Assembly (NCBI RefSeq): GCF_002379365.1 | Contig: NZ_JQIU01000008.1 | Span: 2,058,760 to 2,122,759, forward strand | Length of the DNA: 64,000 nucleotides | DNA from: Brachyspira sp. G79 | GTDB taxonomy: Bacteria; Spirochaetota; Brachyspiria; Brachyspirales; Brachyspiraceae | Direction of reading: 5' to 3' | Shown: positions 8,723 to 17,130 of the stretch, piece by piece | Layout: each line of letters opens with the position of its first letter | Numbering within the stretch: the stretch's first letter is position 1 | Notes under the pieces: model-generated | The model's input: only the letters and a program-made list of their open reading frames with translations | Database searches by the model: none | Told to the model about the DNA's origin: nothing | Made by a program: the position numbers and the translations under genes

Positions 8723-10333
8723 ATGAATGAACATAACTCTAAACAAAGATATCTTGGCGAATTTTATACACCGCTTAATTTTGCTAATAAGGCTATGCAT
8801 TATATTTATGATGTAATAGATGAAAAAGAACTTAAAAGCGGTAAATACAGAATATGGGATATGGCATGCGGAAGAGGTAATTTAGAATATTATCTTGATA
8901 AAGAATGCTATAAGTATTTGTATATGTCTACAATAGATAATGATGATATAGATTACTGCCGAACTCATTTTGAATGTTCATGTTTATTTCAGTATGATTA
9001 TTTAAATGATGATATAGAAGATAATTCTTTTAATTATAAAAAACTTCCTCAAAAACTTCAGAATGATTTAAATAATAAAAATATAAAATGGCTTATACTT
9101 ATAAATCCGCCTTATGCTACAAGTCAAGTTGCAGGAGCTAATTCTAAAAGCAAAAAAAGTGTAAGTATAAGCAAAATAAGAAATATTATGCATAGAGAAA
9201 AATTGGGTACTGCTTCAAGAGAACTTTATGCACAGTTTTTGTTTAGAATACATAAAGAGTTAAAAAATAATGTTTATCTTGCTTTATTTTCAAAGACTAA
9301 CTATATAAAGTATGATAACAATGAAAAGTTTAGAGATAAAGTATGCAGTTATAAGTTTAAAAAAGGATTTATATTTTCATCTTCAAATTTTGATAACACA
9401 TCAAAAACAACTCCTTTTCCAGTAAGTTTTATAATATGGAAAATAGATAAAAAAGAAAATATAAAAACACAAAATATAATATTAGATGTATTAGATGATG
9501 ACAGCAATTTCTTGTATAAAAAAAATTACAGTGTGGTAGACAGCAGTCAACTTCTTAATAAATGGATAAATAGGGTAAGAACTTCAAAAACCTTTGTGCC
9601 TTTATCATCGGCTATAAAAGTAAAAAATGATGGAAAAGATATAAGAGATAAAGTATGCGATGGATTTATAGGATCCCTTATGAGCTGCGGAAGTGATTTG
9701 CAAAAACAAAATCTTACTGCGGTATTTTCTGCTCCTCAGGCTTCGGCAGGCTCTCTCTCCATTACAAAAGAAAATTTTGAAAAGGCTATGATTATACATG
9801 CTGTAAGAAGATGTGCAAAAGTAGATTGGCTTAATGGAAGCGATCAGTTCTCTATACCTAAAAAAGAACTTCAAAAAACTTTTATACTAGACTGTGTGGT
9901 ATGGACTTTATTTTCTACTTCAAATCAAAGCTCAGCTATGGATAATATTATTTATAAAGATAAATATTATCGAATAATTAATCATTTTTATCCTTTTGAT
10001 TATAAAGAAGTATGTTCTAATTGCAGCATTTTCGAATACAATAATGAAAAAAGGTTTGCTTTTCTTTATCTTAAAGAAAATAAAAGATACGTTTCAGACG
10101 AGGCATTTGAACTTATCAATGCTTCTAAAGAACTTTATGAGTATTTTTATTCTAATATAAATAAAATAAACACTGATAAGTTTAAAATAAGTTTATGGGA
10201 CAGCGGATTCTGGCAGATAAGAAAATCTCTCAAAGATGCAAAATTAGCTTCAGACATTTTGAAAAATATAAAAAGTAAAAGAGAAGCCCTAAAGAAAAAT
10301 ATCTTAAAAGAGATAAATAATTTTATAAGCTAA
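8723..10333 (+). CDS. solitary N6-adenine DNA methyltransferase-like protein
   Basis: A 536-residue protein with the marks of a gamma-class N6-adenine methyltransferase: the AdoMet-binding motif DMACGRGN at about 46-53 and the catalytic motif NPPY at about 128-131. The beginning (YLGEFYTPLNFANKAM) matches the region that opens the N6_N4_Mtase/Eco57I-type fold. The C-terminal 300 residues are lysine-rich and probably contain the target recognition part; no nuclease motif is obvious. No restriction enzyme or specificity gene is adjacent: a repeat lies upstream and convergent ddl downstream. It could be an orphan regulator methylase or an anti-restriction/phage-derived enzyme. The start has no strong ribosome site, so the N-terminus is slightly uncertain. 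Confidence 0.8.
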   Translation: MNEHNSKQRYLGEFYTPLNFANKAMHYIYDVIDEKELKSGKYRIWDMACGRGNLEYYLDKECYKYLYMSTIDNDDIDYCRTHFECSCLFQYDYLNDDIEDNSFNYKKLPQKLQNDLNNKNIKWLILINPPYATSQVAGANSKSKKSVSISKIRNIMHREKLGTASRELYAQFLFRIHKELKNNVYLALFSKTNYIKYDNNEKFRDKVCSYKFKKGFIFSSSNFDNTSKTTPFPVSFIIWKIDKKENIKTQNIILDVLDDDSNFLYKKNYSVVDSSQLLNKWINRVRTSKTFVPLSSAIKVKNDGKDIRDKVCDGFIGSLMSCGSDLQKQNLTAVFSAPQASAGSLSITKENFEKAMIIHAVRRCAKVDWLNGSDQFSIPKKELQKTFILDCVVWTLFSTSNQSSAMDNIIYKDKYYRIINHFYPFDYKEVCSNCSIFEYNNEKRFAFLYLKENKRYVSDEAFELINASKELYEYFYSNINKINTDKFKISLWDSGFWQIRKSLKDAKLASDILKNIKSKREALKKNILKEINNFIS

Positions 10334-10351
10334 CCGTCCCATAATTTATCT

Positions 10352-11317
10352 TTATTTAAGAAGTCCTAAAATATATAAAGCAATATCCTCAAATTCAATA
10401 CCGCAGCTTTTTGCCATAGCAGGTATATCAGAAGTATCAGTCATACCGCTTTGAGTATTAACCTCCATCAAATAAACTTCATCATTAACAATAATAGCAT
10501 CTATTCTTGAAAGACCGCCGCAGCCTAAAACTGTATATGCTCTCTTGCATGTTTCTATAACTTTATTTTCAATCTCTTTTGAAATTTTCGCAGGAACTTC
10601 TAATTCTGTTTTACCAGGTGTGTATTTAGCATCATAATCGTATATTTCATTTTTTGAATTAATACCAAGTATAGGAAACACATAAATATCATCTTCTTCT
10701 TTTACCAAACCTACAGTTATTTCTTTACCTTTTATATAAGGTTCTAAAAAATAATTATTAATATCCTCTATTTTTTTTAAAGTATTATCAAACTCTTCTT
10801 TAGTTTTTATTAAAGATACTCCTACACTAGAACCACTTGATATAGGCTTTATTATAATAGGAAAGTTTAATCCTCCAGCAGAAGTGTTATTGACATCTTT
10901 TACATCTTTAAGAAGTACAAAATCAGCAGTAGATACATTTGAAGATTTCCATATTCTTTTTGTATAGACTTTATTCATACAAACGGCACTAACCAAAATA
11001 TTTTCGCCTGTATATTTTATATTAAGGCTTTCCAAAAGTCCCTGTATAGTTCCGTCCTCTCCAGAAGTACCATGTAGTATATTATAGCAGTATTCTATAT
11101 TATTTTCTTTAAGAGTTTTTACTAAATCATAAGTGTCCTGAACATCTATAAGTATGCAATTATCTTTAAGCTCTTCAAAACTCGTTAAAGCTTTATAAAC
11201 ATTCTTACCGCTTCTTAAAGAAACTTCTCTCTCTTCATTTTGTCCGCCATGAAGTATTGCTATCTTTTTACTTTTAAATCTGTTTAATATATCTTTTCTT
11301 AATTTTTCATTTATCAT
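10352..11317 (-). CDS. ddl: D-alanine--D-alanine ligase
   Basis: ATP-grasp enzyme joining two D-Ala for the peptidoglycan stem, 321 residues, cytosolic. Seen in order: an N-terminal IAILHGGQNEEREVSLRSG segment, the LHGTSGEDGTIQG loop, the ATP-binding IIKPISSGSSVGVSLI, the YDYDAKYTPG omega-loop Tyr region expected for D-Ala rather than D-lactate ligases, and EVNTQSGMTDTSDIP near the C-terminus with metal-binding Asn/Glu. It is not next to other mur genes. A consensus promoter formed by the end of a repeat lies at 11405-11433. Its 3' end is convergent with the methyltransferase 18 bases away. Confidence 0.95.
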   Translation of the reverse strand: MINEKLRKDILNRFKSKKIAILHGGQNEEREVSLRSGKNVYKALTSFEELKDNCILIDVQDTYDLVKTLKENNIEYCYNILHGTSGEDGTIQGLLESLNIKYTGENILVSAVCMNKVYTKRIWKSSNVSTADFVLLKDVKDVNNTSAGGLNFPIIIKPISSGSSVGVSLIKTKEEFDNTLKKIEDINNYFLEPYIKGKEITVGLVKEEDDIYVFPILGINSKNEIYDYDAKYTPGKTELEVPAKISKEIENKVIETCKRAYTVLGCGGLSRIDAIIVNDEVYLMEVNTQSGMTDTSDIPAMAKSCGIEFEDIALYILGLLK

Positions 11318-11404
11318 ATTATTTATCCATTAGTTTTATAGATTTATCGTATAATTCTGTAATTTTATAATTCAATTTTTTAGATAAAAATAAATAAATT
11401 TTAG

Positions 11405-11433
11405 TCTATACTGAAAATTTTTAATTTTGTCAA
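11405..11433 (-). promoter_or_regulatory. ddl: ddl promoter formed by a repeat end
   Basis: Minus strand TTGACA (11428-11433), exactly 17 bases, TATAGA (11405-11410). The predicted start of transcription is about 80 bases before the ddl ATG. The sequence is the left terminus of the dispersed repeat occupying 11405-11584. Confidence 0.65.
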
Positions 11434-11584
11434 TTTTTATGTTGTTCTTTTTCTCGCAGTACTTCCTTCGGTCGCAAAAGAACTGGGGTGTTACGAAGTA
11501 CGCAGAGCGGCACGTCTGTGTGCCATCACAAATAATAAAATTTAAAAAACTAGAATTGACAAAATATATTTGTTTAGGTATATA
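11405..11584 (+). repeat. promoter-ended repeat, short copy
   Basis: A 180-base version of the dispersed repeat containing both ends but lacking the cctcgacaagc block. The left end reads outward to the left as the ddl promoter. The right end (TTGACA 11556-11561, 17 bases, TATATA 11579-11584) reads outward to the right into the 3' end of the ankyrin gene. The centre is the GC-rich cttccttcggtcgc block. Confidence 0.75.
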
Positions 11585-11594
11585 TTAAAAAGTA

Positions 11595-12836
11595 TTAATT
11601 ATATTCTTCAAGAAGCTTAACTATATCATTATTATATTTCTTATTATCTTTTGATTTTGCCATATCAAGTGCAGTCCTACCATCTTCATCAGTTATAGAA
11701 GTATCAGCATTATTTTCTAAAAGTATTTTTACTGCTTCAAATTGATTAGAATGTGCTGCATACATTGAATTTGCTGCATACATTAAAGCAGTCATTCCAT
11801 AATCATTGGTATAATTAATATCAGCACCATTTTCTAATAACACATTTATTATATTAGTGTTTCCGTTATTAGCAGCATGCATTAAAGCAGTATCACCATC
11901 TTCATCAGTTATAGAAATATCAGCATTATTTTCTAAAAGTATTTTTGCTGCTTCAAATTGATTAAACCTTGCTGCATACATTAAAGCAGTCATTCCATAA
12001 TAATTGGTATAATTAATATCAACACCATTTTCTAATAACGTATTTATTATATTAGTGTTTCCTTTATAAGCAGCATAAATTAAAGGAGTCATTTCATCAG
12101 TGGTATAATTAATATCAGCACCATTTTCCAATAACATATTTATTATATTAGTGTTTCCGTTATAAACAGCATTCATTAAAGGAGTAGGCGATATATCATC
12201 AATATGTTCATTTTCTATTTCGCATACTGTATTGGCGTCAGCTCCATTTTCAAGTAAAAATTTTACCATCTCTTCATCATTTAAAGAAACCGCATAAACT
12301 AAAGCATTAATTCCGTCAACATTCCTTGCTTCAATGTCAGCACCTTTTTCAATTAAAAGCTCTGCTATAGCAATATTATGAAAGCTAGCCATAAGAGGAG
12401 TAAAGCCTGTAAGTTCTTCTTTTAAATTAATATCCGCATTATTTTCTAATAAATAATTTATGATATCAGTTTGCTTATATTTTATAGCTTGTATTAAAGG
12501 GGTTGACTTAGAATATTTATCCCCTAAGTTATAATTAACATCTAAACTTTTTGATTCGATTAATTTTTTGATTGTTTCTAAATCTCCTGATTCTATAAAA
12601 GATATAATTTCTTTATCTGTGTATGAATAATATGCTGATTCTTCTGTTTCATTTGTATTTATTGATGAATTATTTTCTTCATTATCTGTAGTTTTTAATT
12701 CTTTTGTTTTATTTATATTATTATCTGTACTATCATCTAAATTTATAGTTGCTTTATCTGTGTTATTATTGTTTGATTCTTTGGTATTGCAAGAAAATAT
12801 AATTATAGAAAGTAAAAAAATTAATAAATATTTCAT
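11595..12836 (-). CDS. ankyrin-repeat lipoprotein (paralogue 1)
   Basis: Exported lipoprotein of 413 residues. The signal peptide ends in a lipobox (IIFSC, Cys at about 16), followed by a disordered Asn/Thr/Glu-rich linker (about 17-70). About nine ankyrin repeats follow (ENGADINYT.., TALMYAA.., NQFEAAKILLENNAD.. units). Such repeats bind proteins; the partner is unknown. The first ~100 residues are nearly identical to the neighbour at 13367-14371 (one Lys/Arg difference near residue 45), while repeat number and order differ. The promoter lies in the repeat end at 12874-12902 and AGGAT precedes the start. This is a recent tandem duplication with ankyrin repeat gain or loss. Confidence 0.9.
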   Translation of the reverse strand: MKYLLIFLLSIIIFSCNTKESNNNNTDKATINLDDSTDNNINKTKELKTTDNEENNSSINTNETEESAYYSYTDKEIISFIESGDLETIKKLIESKSLDVNYNLGDKYSKSTPLIQAIKYKQTDIINYLLENNADINLKEELTGFTPLMASFHNIAIAELLIEKGADIEARNVDGINALVYAVSLNDEEMVKFLLENGADANTVCEIENEHIDDISPTPLMNAVYNGNTNIINMLLENGADINYTTDEMTPLIYAAYKGNTNIINTLLENGVDINYTNYYGMTALMYAARFNQFEAAKILLENNADISITDEDGDTALMHAANNGNTNIINVLLENGADINYTNDYGMTALMYAANSMYAAHSNQFEAVKILLENNADTSITDEDGRTALDMAKSKDNKKYNNDIVKLLEEYN

Positions 12837-12873
12837 AAAGAATATATCCTAATAGCATATTTTTTATGAATAT

Positions 12874-12902
12874 ATAATACTGAAAATTTTTAAGTTTGTC
12901 AA
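12874..12902 (-). promoter_or_regulatory. promoter of ankyrin gene 1 formed by a repeat end
   Basis: Minus strand TTGACA (12897-12902), 17 bases, TATTAT (12874-12879), about 38 bases before the ankyrin start. It is the left terminus of the repeat at 12874-13215. Confidence 0.7.
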
Positions 12903-13215
12903 TTTTTTGTTGTTCTTTTTCCTGCCTTCGCTCTGCGGGCTTAAGCAAAATAACCTTATATCCTCGACAAGCTCGGATACGCTTCGCTAAATTGCAAGTG
13001 TTGAAATTATTATTAAATCGTACTAATTATGTTTTATATTATAGAATAGATTATTAATTTGGTCTGAAATATAGCCTGCTGTGCCTGCTTCTCTTCGCAG
13101 GAGTGGCACGCATAGCGAGGCGGATAGCGTTACAAAAGAACTGGCACACAGTATGGTGGTAAAGCCCCGCAAATATTTTAAATTTAAAAAATTGTATGCC
13201 TTAATACAAACTAAT
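12874..13215 (+). repeat. promoter-ended repeat copy upstream of ankyrin gene 1
   Basis: Long copy with the left promoter end, the cctcgacaagctcggatacg block (about 12962-12981), the aaatcgtactaattat stretch (13015-13030), and a GC-rich centre with cttcgcaggagtggcacgc. The right promoter end is missing; sequence continues into the small inverted-repeat element at 13235. Short open frames inside it are products of the repeat and not conserved coding sequence. Confidence 0.75.
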
Positions 13216-13234
13216 CTAGTATGTAAAACAATAT

Positions 13235-13327
13235 ACTTGTTTCAAAAGTCTTTCAACGCCGCTGAGTACAGCAAAAAAGTACGGGTGATGCACAATTAAT
13301 AAATAAAATTAGTTTTGAAACAAGTCT
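13235..13327. mobile_element. shorter MITE-like element sharing ends with 4329-4491
   Basis: Ends ACTTGTTTCAAAA (13235-13247) and TTTTGAAACAAGT (13313-13325) are inverted copies. The right ~37 bases are essentially identical to the right end of the element at 4329-4491, but the centre is different and only about half as long, as expected for internally deleted non-autonomous elements. Confidence 0.55.
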
Positions 13328-13366
13328 AATATTTAATGTTTTATTTATAAAATATTAATTATATTT

Positions 13367-14371
13367 TTAATATTGTTCTAGAAGCTCAACTATATCCTTA
13401 TAATCTTCTTCTTTTGCTAGATCAAGTGCAGTCTCCCCATATCCATTAGTTATAGAAGTATCTGCATTATTTTCTAAAAGTATTTTTGCAGCTTCAAATT
13501 GATTAAAACTAGCAGCCATCATCAAAGCAGTCATTCCATAATCAGTGGTATAATTAATATCAGCACCATTTTCTAATAACATATTTATTATATTAGTATT
13601 CCCTCTATAAGCTGCATTCATTAAAGGAGTAGACGATATGTCAGTATGTTCATTTTCTATTTCGCATACTGTATTGGCGTCAGCTCCTTTCTCAAGTAAA
13701 AATTTTACCATCTCTTCATTATTATAAGTTGAGGCATAAACTAAAGCATTAATGCCGTCATTATCTTTTGCTTCAATGTCAGCACCTTTTTCAATTAAAA
13801 GCTCTGCTATAGTAATATTATGAAGACTAGCCATAAGAGGAGTAAATCCTGAAAGTTCTGCAGCTAAATTTACATCTGCTCCTAAATCTATAAGTTTATA
13901 AACAAGTTCTTCATCATACATAGCTTCTGTTAATGGACTAGAATACCCTAAAGTTAAATTAACATCTGCATTATTTTCTAATAAATAATTTATAATATTA
14001 GTTTGTTTATATTTTATAGCCTCTATTAAAGGTGTTGACTTGGAATATTCATCTATTTCTAAATTATAATCAACATCTAAACTTTTTGATTCAATTAATT
14101 TTTTGATTGTTTCTAAATCTCCTGATTCTATAAAAGATATAATTTCTTTATCTGTGTATGAATAATATGCTGATTCTTCTGTTTCATTTGTATTTATTGA
14201 TGAATTATTTTCTTCATTATCTGTAGTTTTTAATTCTCTTGTTTTATTTATATTATTATCTGTACTATCATCTAAATTTATAGTTGCTTTATCTGTGTTA
14301 TTATTGTTTGATTCTTTGGTATTGCAAGAAAATATAATTATAGAAAGTAAAAAAATTAATAAATATTTCAT
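13367..14371 (-). CDS. ankyrin-repeat lipoprotein (paralogue 2)
   Basis: A 334-residue lipoprotein, duplicate of the gene at 11595-12836. It has the same signal peptide and lipobox (IIFSC), the same acidic Asn-rich linker and about seven ankyrin repeats. One segment not shared with its sister (SSPLTEAMYDEELVYKLIDLGADVNLA, near residue 145-170) looks like an extra repeat, whereas the sister has extra C-terminal repeats. About 250 bases upstream of both genes are also nearly identical, so the duplicated unit included gene, promoter and repeat. It probably sits in the periplasm or on the outer membrane. The partner is unknown. Confidence 0.9.
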   Translation of the reverse strand: MKYLLIFLLSIIIFSCNTKESNNNNTDKATINLDDSTDNNINKTRELKTTDNEENNSSINTNETEESAYYSYTDKEIISFIESGDLETIKKLIESKSLDVDYNLEIDEYSKSTPLIEAIKYKQTNIINYLLENNADVNLTLGYSSPLTEAMYDEELVYKLIDLGADVNLAAELSGFTPLMASLHNITIAELLIEKGADIEAKDNDGINALVYASTYNNEEMVKFLLEKGADANTVCEIENEHTDISSTPLMNAAYRGNTNIINMLLENGADINYTTDYGMTALMMAASFNQFEAAKILLENNADTSITNGYGETALDLAKEEDYKDIVELLEQY

Positions 14372-14408
14372 AAAGAATATATCCTAATAGCATATTTTTT
14401 ATTAATAT

Positions 14409-14437
14409 ATAATACTGAAAATTTTTAAGTTTGTCAA
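14409..14437 (-). promoter_or_regulatory. promoter of ankyrin gene 2 formed by a repeat end
   Basis: Minus strand TTGACA (14432-14437), 17 bases, TATTAT (14409-14414). It matches the promoter of the sister gene and lies at the left terminus of the repeat at 14409-14660. Confidence 0.7.
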
Positions 14438-14660
14438 TTTTTTGTTGTTCTTTTTCCTGCATTCGCTCTGCGGGATTCGCCAAAATAACCTTATATCCTC
14501 GACAAGCTCGGATACGCTTCGCTAAATTGCAAGTGTTGAAATTATTATTAAATCGTACTAATTATGTTTTATATTTAGAATAGATTATTAAATTTAGTAT
14601 AAAATGCAGCTTTTTCGCTTCCTGCACAATACCTAACGCTACTTCTTTCGGTAGCAGGGA
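14409..14660 (+). repeat. promoter-ended repeat copy upstream of ankyrin gene 2
   Basis: Left promoter end, then cttatatcctcgacaagctc (about 14490-14509) and the aaatcgtactaattatg stretch, ending in a short GC-rich remnant with acttctttcggtagcag. The right end is absent. Nearly identical to the copy at 12874 over its first ~180 bases. Confidence 0.7.
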
Positions 14661-14705
14661 CATATCTAGTAAAAAACACAATAGCTAGAATTTTATATTT
14701 TAAAG

Positions 14706-14843
14706 ATAGAAATAGAAAAAGGAATTAAAAAAGGTATGGGACAAGAAAAAAATTCATTGGCAAAATATAAAAAATAAAACATAGATATTAATATTATAAA
14801 CAAAGTAACAGGTTTGAGTATAGAAGAAATAAAAAACTTGTGA
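14706..14843 (+). pseudogene. fossil C-terminal tail of an Rpn/PD-(D/E)XK nuclease-transposase family protein
   Basis: Reading 46 codons in one frame gives EIEKGIKKGMGQEKNSLAKY, a stop, then a stretch ending VTGLSIEEIKNL and a stop. This pattern (an E-K-G-x-x-K-G run, then a short helix ending TGLSIEEI) is the usual C-terminal tail of Rpn (recombination-promoting nuclease, TIGR01784-like) proteins. The catalytic N-terminal part is gone and one stop interrupts the tail, so it is a remnant. An imperfect hairpin follows at 14845-14872 (TTCCTG..CAGGAA arms). Confidence 0.55.
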
Positions 14844-14989
14844 GTTCCTGACATTCGTTAGAATGGCAGGAAATTATTAACGAATAAGTTTTTTATAAAT
14901 GATAGAAAAATTATAAGAAAAACTTTTAATTCAGATATTTATTTTTTAATTATATAATTTCTTATCAGAGATTCAATTATACAAATATA

Positions 14990-15613
14990 TTATATCAAAT
15001 CTTTAAAACCTCTCAATATATTAAGACCAGTATTTCCGCTTTTCTCTGGGTGAAACTGTATGCCGTAAACATTGTCATTTTTTACAACAGCGGGTATTCT
15101 CACATCATATTCGCTGTCAGCTATTATACTATCATCACAGTATTTGCCGTAATATGAATGCACAAAATATACATACTCCATATTATTAATATATTTAAAT
15201 ATTTTATCATCTTTTTTTATATTAAGATTATTCCAGCCCATATGAGGTACTTTCAAATCTTTATTTTTCAAATCTTTATCTATAGGACAAATACTTCCAT
15301 TAATAAGACTAAGACCATTATATTCGCCATATTCATAACTTTTATCAAAAAACATCTGCATACCTAAACATATGCCTAAAATTAATTTTCCTTTTTTAGC
15401 CTCTTCCATTATGGTATGCTTTAATATTCCGCCATTCTTTTTCTCAAGTTTATCTATTGCATCTCTAAAAGCTCCTACTCCTGGAAGTATAATTGCATCC
15501 GCATTTTTTATTATATTTTCATCATCTGTAAGTTTATTATCTATATCTGTATAATTAAGAGATGACATAAGTGAAAATAAATTACCTACTCCATAATCTA
15601 TTATAGCTACCAT
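14990..15613 (-). CDS. hisH: imidazole glycerol phosphate synthase, glutaminase subunit
   Basis: Class I glutamine amidotransferase that supplies ammonia to HisF in histidine synthesis, 207 residues. It has the N-terminal IIDYGVGNLFSL, the nucleophile Cys82 in GICLGMQ, and the His188/Glu190 pair in FHPEKSG. The length is normal. It stands alone: no hisF, hisA or other his genes touch it, although a frame-broken hisC occurs 6 kb away. Its promoter (15651-15679) is a perfect consensus supplied by a repeat end, suggesting that the gene depends on the repeat for expression. Confidence 0.93.
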   Translation of the reverse strand: MVAIIDYGVGNLFSLMSSLNYTDIDNKLTDDENIIKNADAIILPGVGAFRDAIDKLEKKNGGILKHTIMEEAKKGKLILGICLGMQMFFDKSYEYGEYNGLSLINGSICPIDKDLKNKDLKVPHMGWNNLNIKKDDKIFKYINNMEYVYFVHSYYGKYCDDSIIADSEYDVRIPAVVKNDNVYGIQFHPEKSGNTGLNILRGFKDLI

Positions 15614-15650
15614 AATATAAATATTATCCTAATTTTTAAAAATATTTTTT

Positions 15651-15679
15651 ATTATACTGAAAATTTTTAAGTTTGTCAA
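15651..15679 (-). promoter_or_regulatory. hisH: hisH promoter formed by an isolated repeat end
   Basis: Minus strand TTGACA (15674-15679), 17 bases, TATAAT (15651-15656): a perfect consensus about 38 bases before the hisH start. The same left-end sequence of the dispersed repeat precedes ddl and both ankyrin genes. Only a fragment of the repeat remains here, to about 15710. Confidence 0.75.
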
Positions 15680-15709
15680 TTTTTTATTCTTTTTCAGATT
15701 ACAAAATAA

Positions 15710-15945
15710 TCAAAAAATTGTTGGTAAGAAATAGACTAAATTATATAAATAAGTTATCGAATTTACTATAATATATAGTATTTCAAAGAAGTCATGAAGT
15801 ACATATAATTTTCGCAGATATGAATATGAGGTACTTTATAAACCGAAGATTTATTATAAAAAGTGAAGAATTTAAAACTGAATAATAATGAAAAATTGTT
15901 TCAATATATAGATAACACATATAAGAAAATAATTATTATAATAAA
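15710..15945. other. non-coding gap between hisH promoter and lipoprotein terminator
   Basis: AT-rich sequence without an open frame of note. Faint resemblance to repeat bodies near 15780-15850, too diverged to assign. Confidence 0.4.
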
Positions 15946-15978
15946 AACGGTACAAACTTTTTATGATTTGCACCGTTT
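15946..15978 (-). terminator. terminator of the paired lipoprotein operon
   Basis: AACGGTACAAA (15946-15956) pairs with TTTGCACCGTT (15967-15977), one mismatch. On the minus strand the stem is followed by TTTTTATTAT. Confidence 0.75.
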
Positions 15979-16006
15979 ATTTATTATAGCTATTTATACA
16001 TTTGCA

Positions 16007-16432
16007 TTATGATATCTTTTTGAAAGGCAGCTCTAACATCTCTTCGCTTGTTCCTGAAGATAAATATAATATACCTCCTGCCAATACATCTGTATAACTA
16101 TTAAAATGTATCATAAATGTAGAACCTCTACTAGCAATAAAAGAAAATTCAAGTCCTGTAAAATTAGGAGAAGAAATATTAATTTTACTGCCTTCAGGAA
16201 TGTATTGAAGACCATTAGAAAATATTAAACTAATAAGATTTCCTTGATTATCCAATTCAAATTCTACTCTAATATCATAACTATTATTCATTGTAGCAAT
16301 AGCTTCATATTTTCCAATTCTTTGAGAAATTGTTAGTTTATTACCTCCGCTTGGATTAGTTGAATTGTTACTGCAGCTTAATAAAAGAAAAGAAGCAGTA
16401 ATTAAAATCATAATTTTCTTATATTTGTTCAT
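16007..16432 (-). CDS. small lipoprotein of unknown function
   Basis: A 141-residue predicted lipoprotein. The signal peptide is MNKYKKIMILITASFLLLSC with lipobox LLLSC (Cys at about 20), then a Ser/Asn-rich linker and a beta-rich domain (alternating hydrophobic strands such as YDIRVEFELDNQGNLISLIF). The start at 16432 is preferred because GGAGAG lies 5 bases before it; an in-frame ATG four codons upstream lacks spacing for a site. It follows the lipoprotein at 16453-17130 by 20 bases and is probably cotranscribed. No family recognised. Confidence 0.8.
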   Translation of the reverse strand: MNKYKKIMILITASFLLLSCSNNSTNPSGGNKLTISQRIGKYEAIATMNNSYDIRVEFELDNQGNLISLIFSNGLQYIPEGSKINISSPNFTGLEFSFIASRGSTFMIHFNSYTDVLAGGILYLSSGTSEEMLELPFKKIS

Positions 16433-16452
16433 TTTACTCTCCATAAATTAAT

Positions 16453-17130
16453 TTATTGTTTATTAAATATTGTGCCAAGTCCTGTTTGGCTTACAAAGTA
16501 TAATTGAGTTTTTCCTACTTTATCAAAAGATATAAAATTATAATCACCTAAAATATCATACGTGTCAATTTCAGTATTTGATTTCTGAGTATTAAGTGTT
16601 ACAAATGCAGGCTGTATTGTACTAACAGCATTATCAAATGTATATATAAGACCTCCTTCAGCGGTAACTTCTATACTATTATTTCCGTTTACATACTTAC
16701 CAACATAGGCAGATATTCCGCTGTCTGTATTAATATATCCTTCCTTGCATAAAATTGCTTTGGTTGCAGTTGACCATGCATTCAAATGAAGAAAATTTCC
16801 ATCAAATATCATAGTTATTAATCTATTTTCAAGTGTATCGGGATTAATATAATGAAAATTATAAATATCGGCAGAATTCTCTGTTATATCTACAGGCGAT
16901 ATATTAAGAGTTCTAACTCCCAATCCATCTCCATTATCATATACTATAGTTAGAGAACTATCACTATTAATTGTTACAGTATTATAGTTCCCTTCTATAT
17001 TTTGACTTATGTAATTTCCTGCAAATTGAGCAAGATCAGAAATTACAGGATTAGTTGTTGATGATCCATTATTACAGCTGACAGTGATAATACTTATTAC
17101 AGACAGACAAATAATAAATATTTTTTTCAT
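16453..17130 (-). CDS. lipoprotein of unknown function
   Basis: A 225-residue predicted lipoprotein with lipobox ITVSC (Cys at about 19). The mature part contains two similar beta-rich halves: FAGNYISQNIEGNYNTVTI (about 36-55) and YVGKYVNGNNSIEVTAEGG (about 142-160). Both resemble a G-x-Y-start beta-sandwich unit, so it may be an internal duplication. The downstream lipoprotein (16007-16432) also begins its domain with IGKYEAIATM, suggesting all three domains are related. AAGGAGC precedes the start. Probably surface or periplasmic; function unknown. Confidence 0.85.
   Translation of the reverse strand: MKKIFIICLSVISIITVSCNNGSSTTNPVISDLAQFAGNYISQNIEGNYNTVTINSDSSLTIVYDNGDGLGVRTLNISPVDITENSADIYNFHYINPDTLENRLITMIFDGNFLHLNAWSTATKAILCKEGYINTDSGISAYVGKYVNGNNSIEVTAEGGLIYTFDNAVSTIQPAFVTLNTQKSNTEIDTYDILGDYNFISFDKVGKTQLYFVSQTGLGTIFNKQ

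Noticed and set aside
12766..12948. Small reading frame MLKPAERRQEKEQQ.. overlapping the ankyrin gene 1 start (and its twin at 14301-14483)
   Set aside because: It is the promoter-ended repeat read in frame, covers the promoter and the start of the real gene in another frame, and has no ribosome site.
13081..13299. 72-codon frame on the plus strand between the ankyrin genes
   Set aside because: It lies entirely in the repeat body and a small inverted-repeat element; the composition is not protein-like and it is not preserved in other copies.
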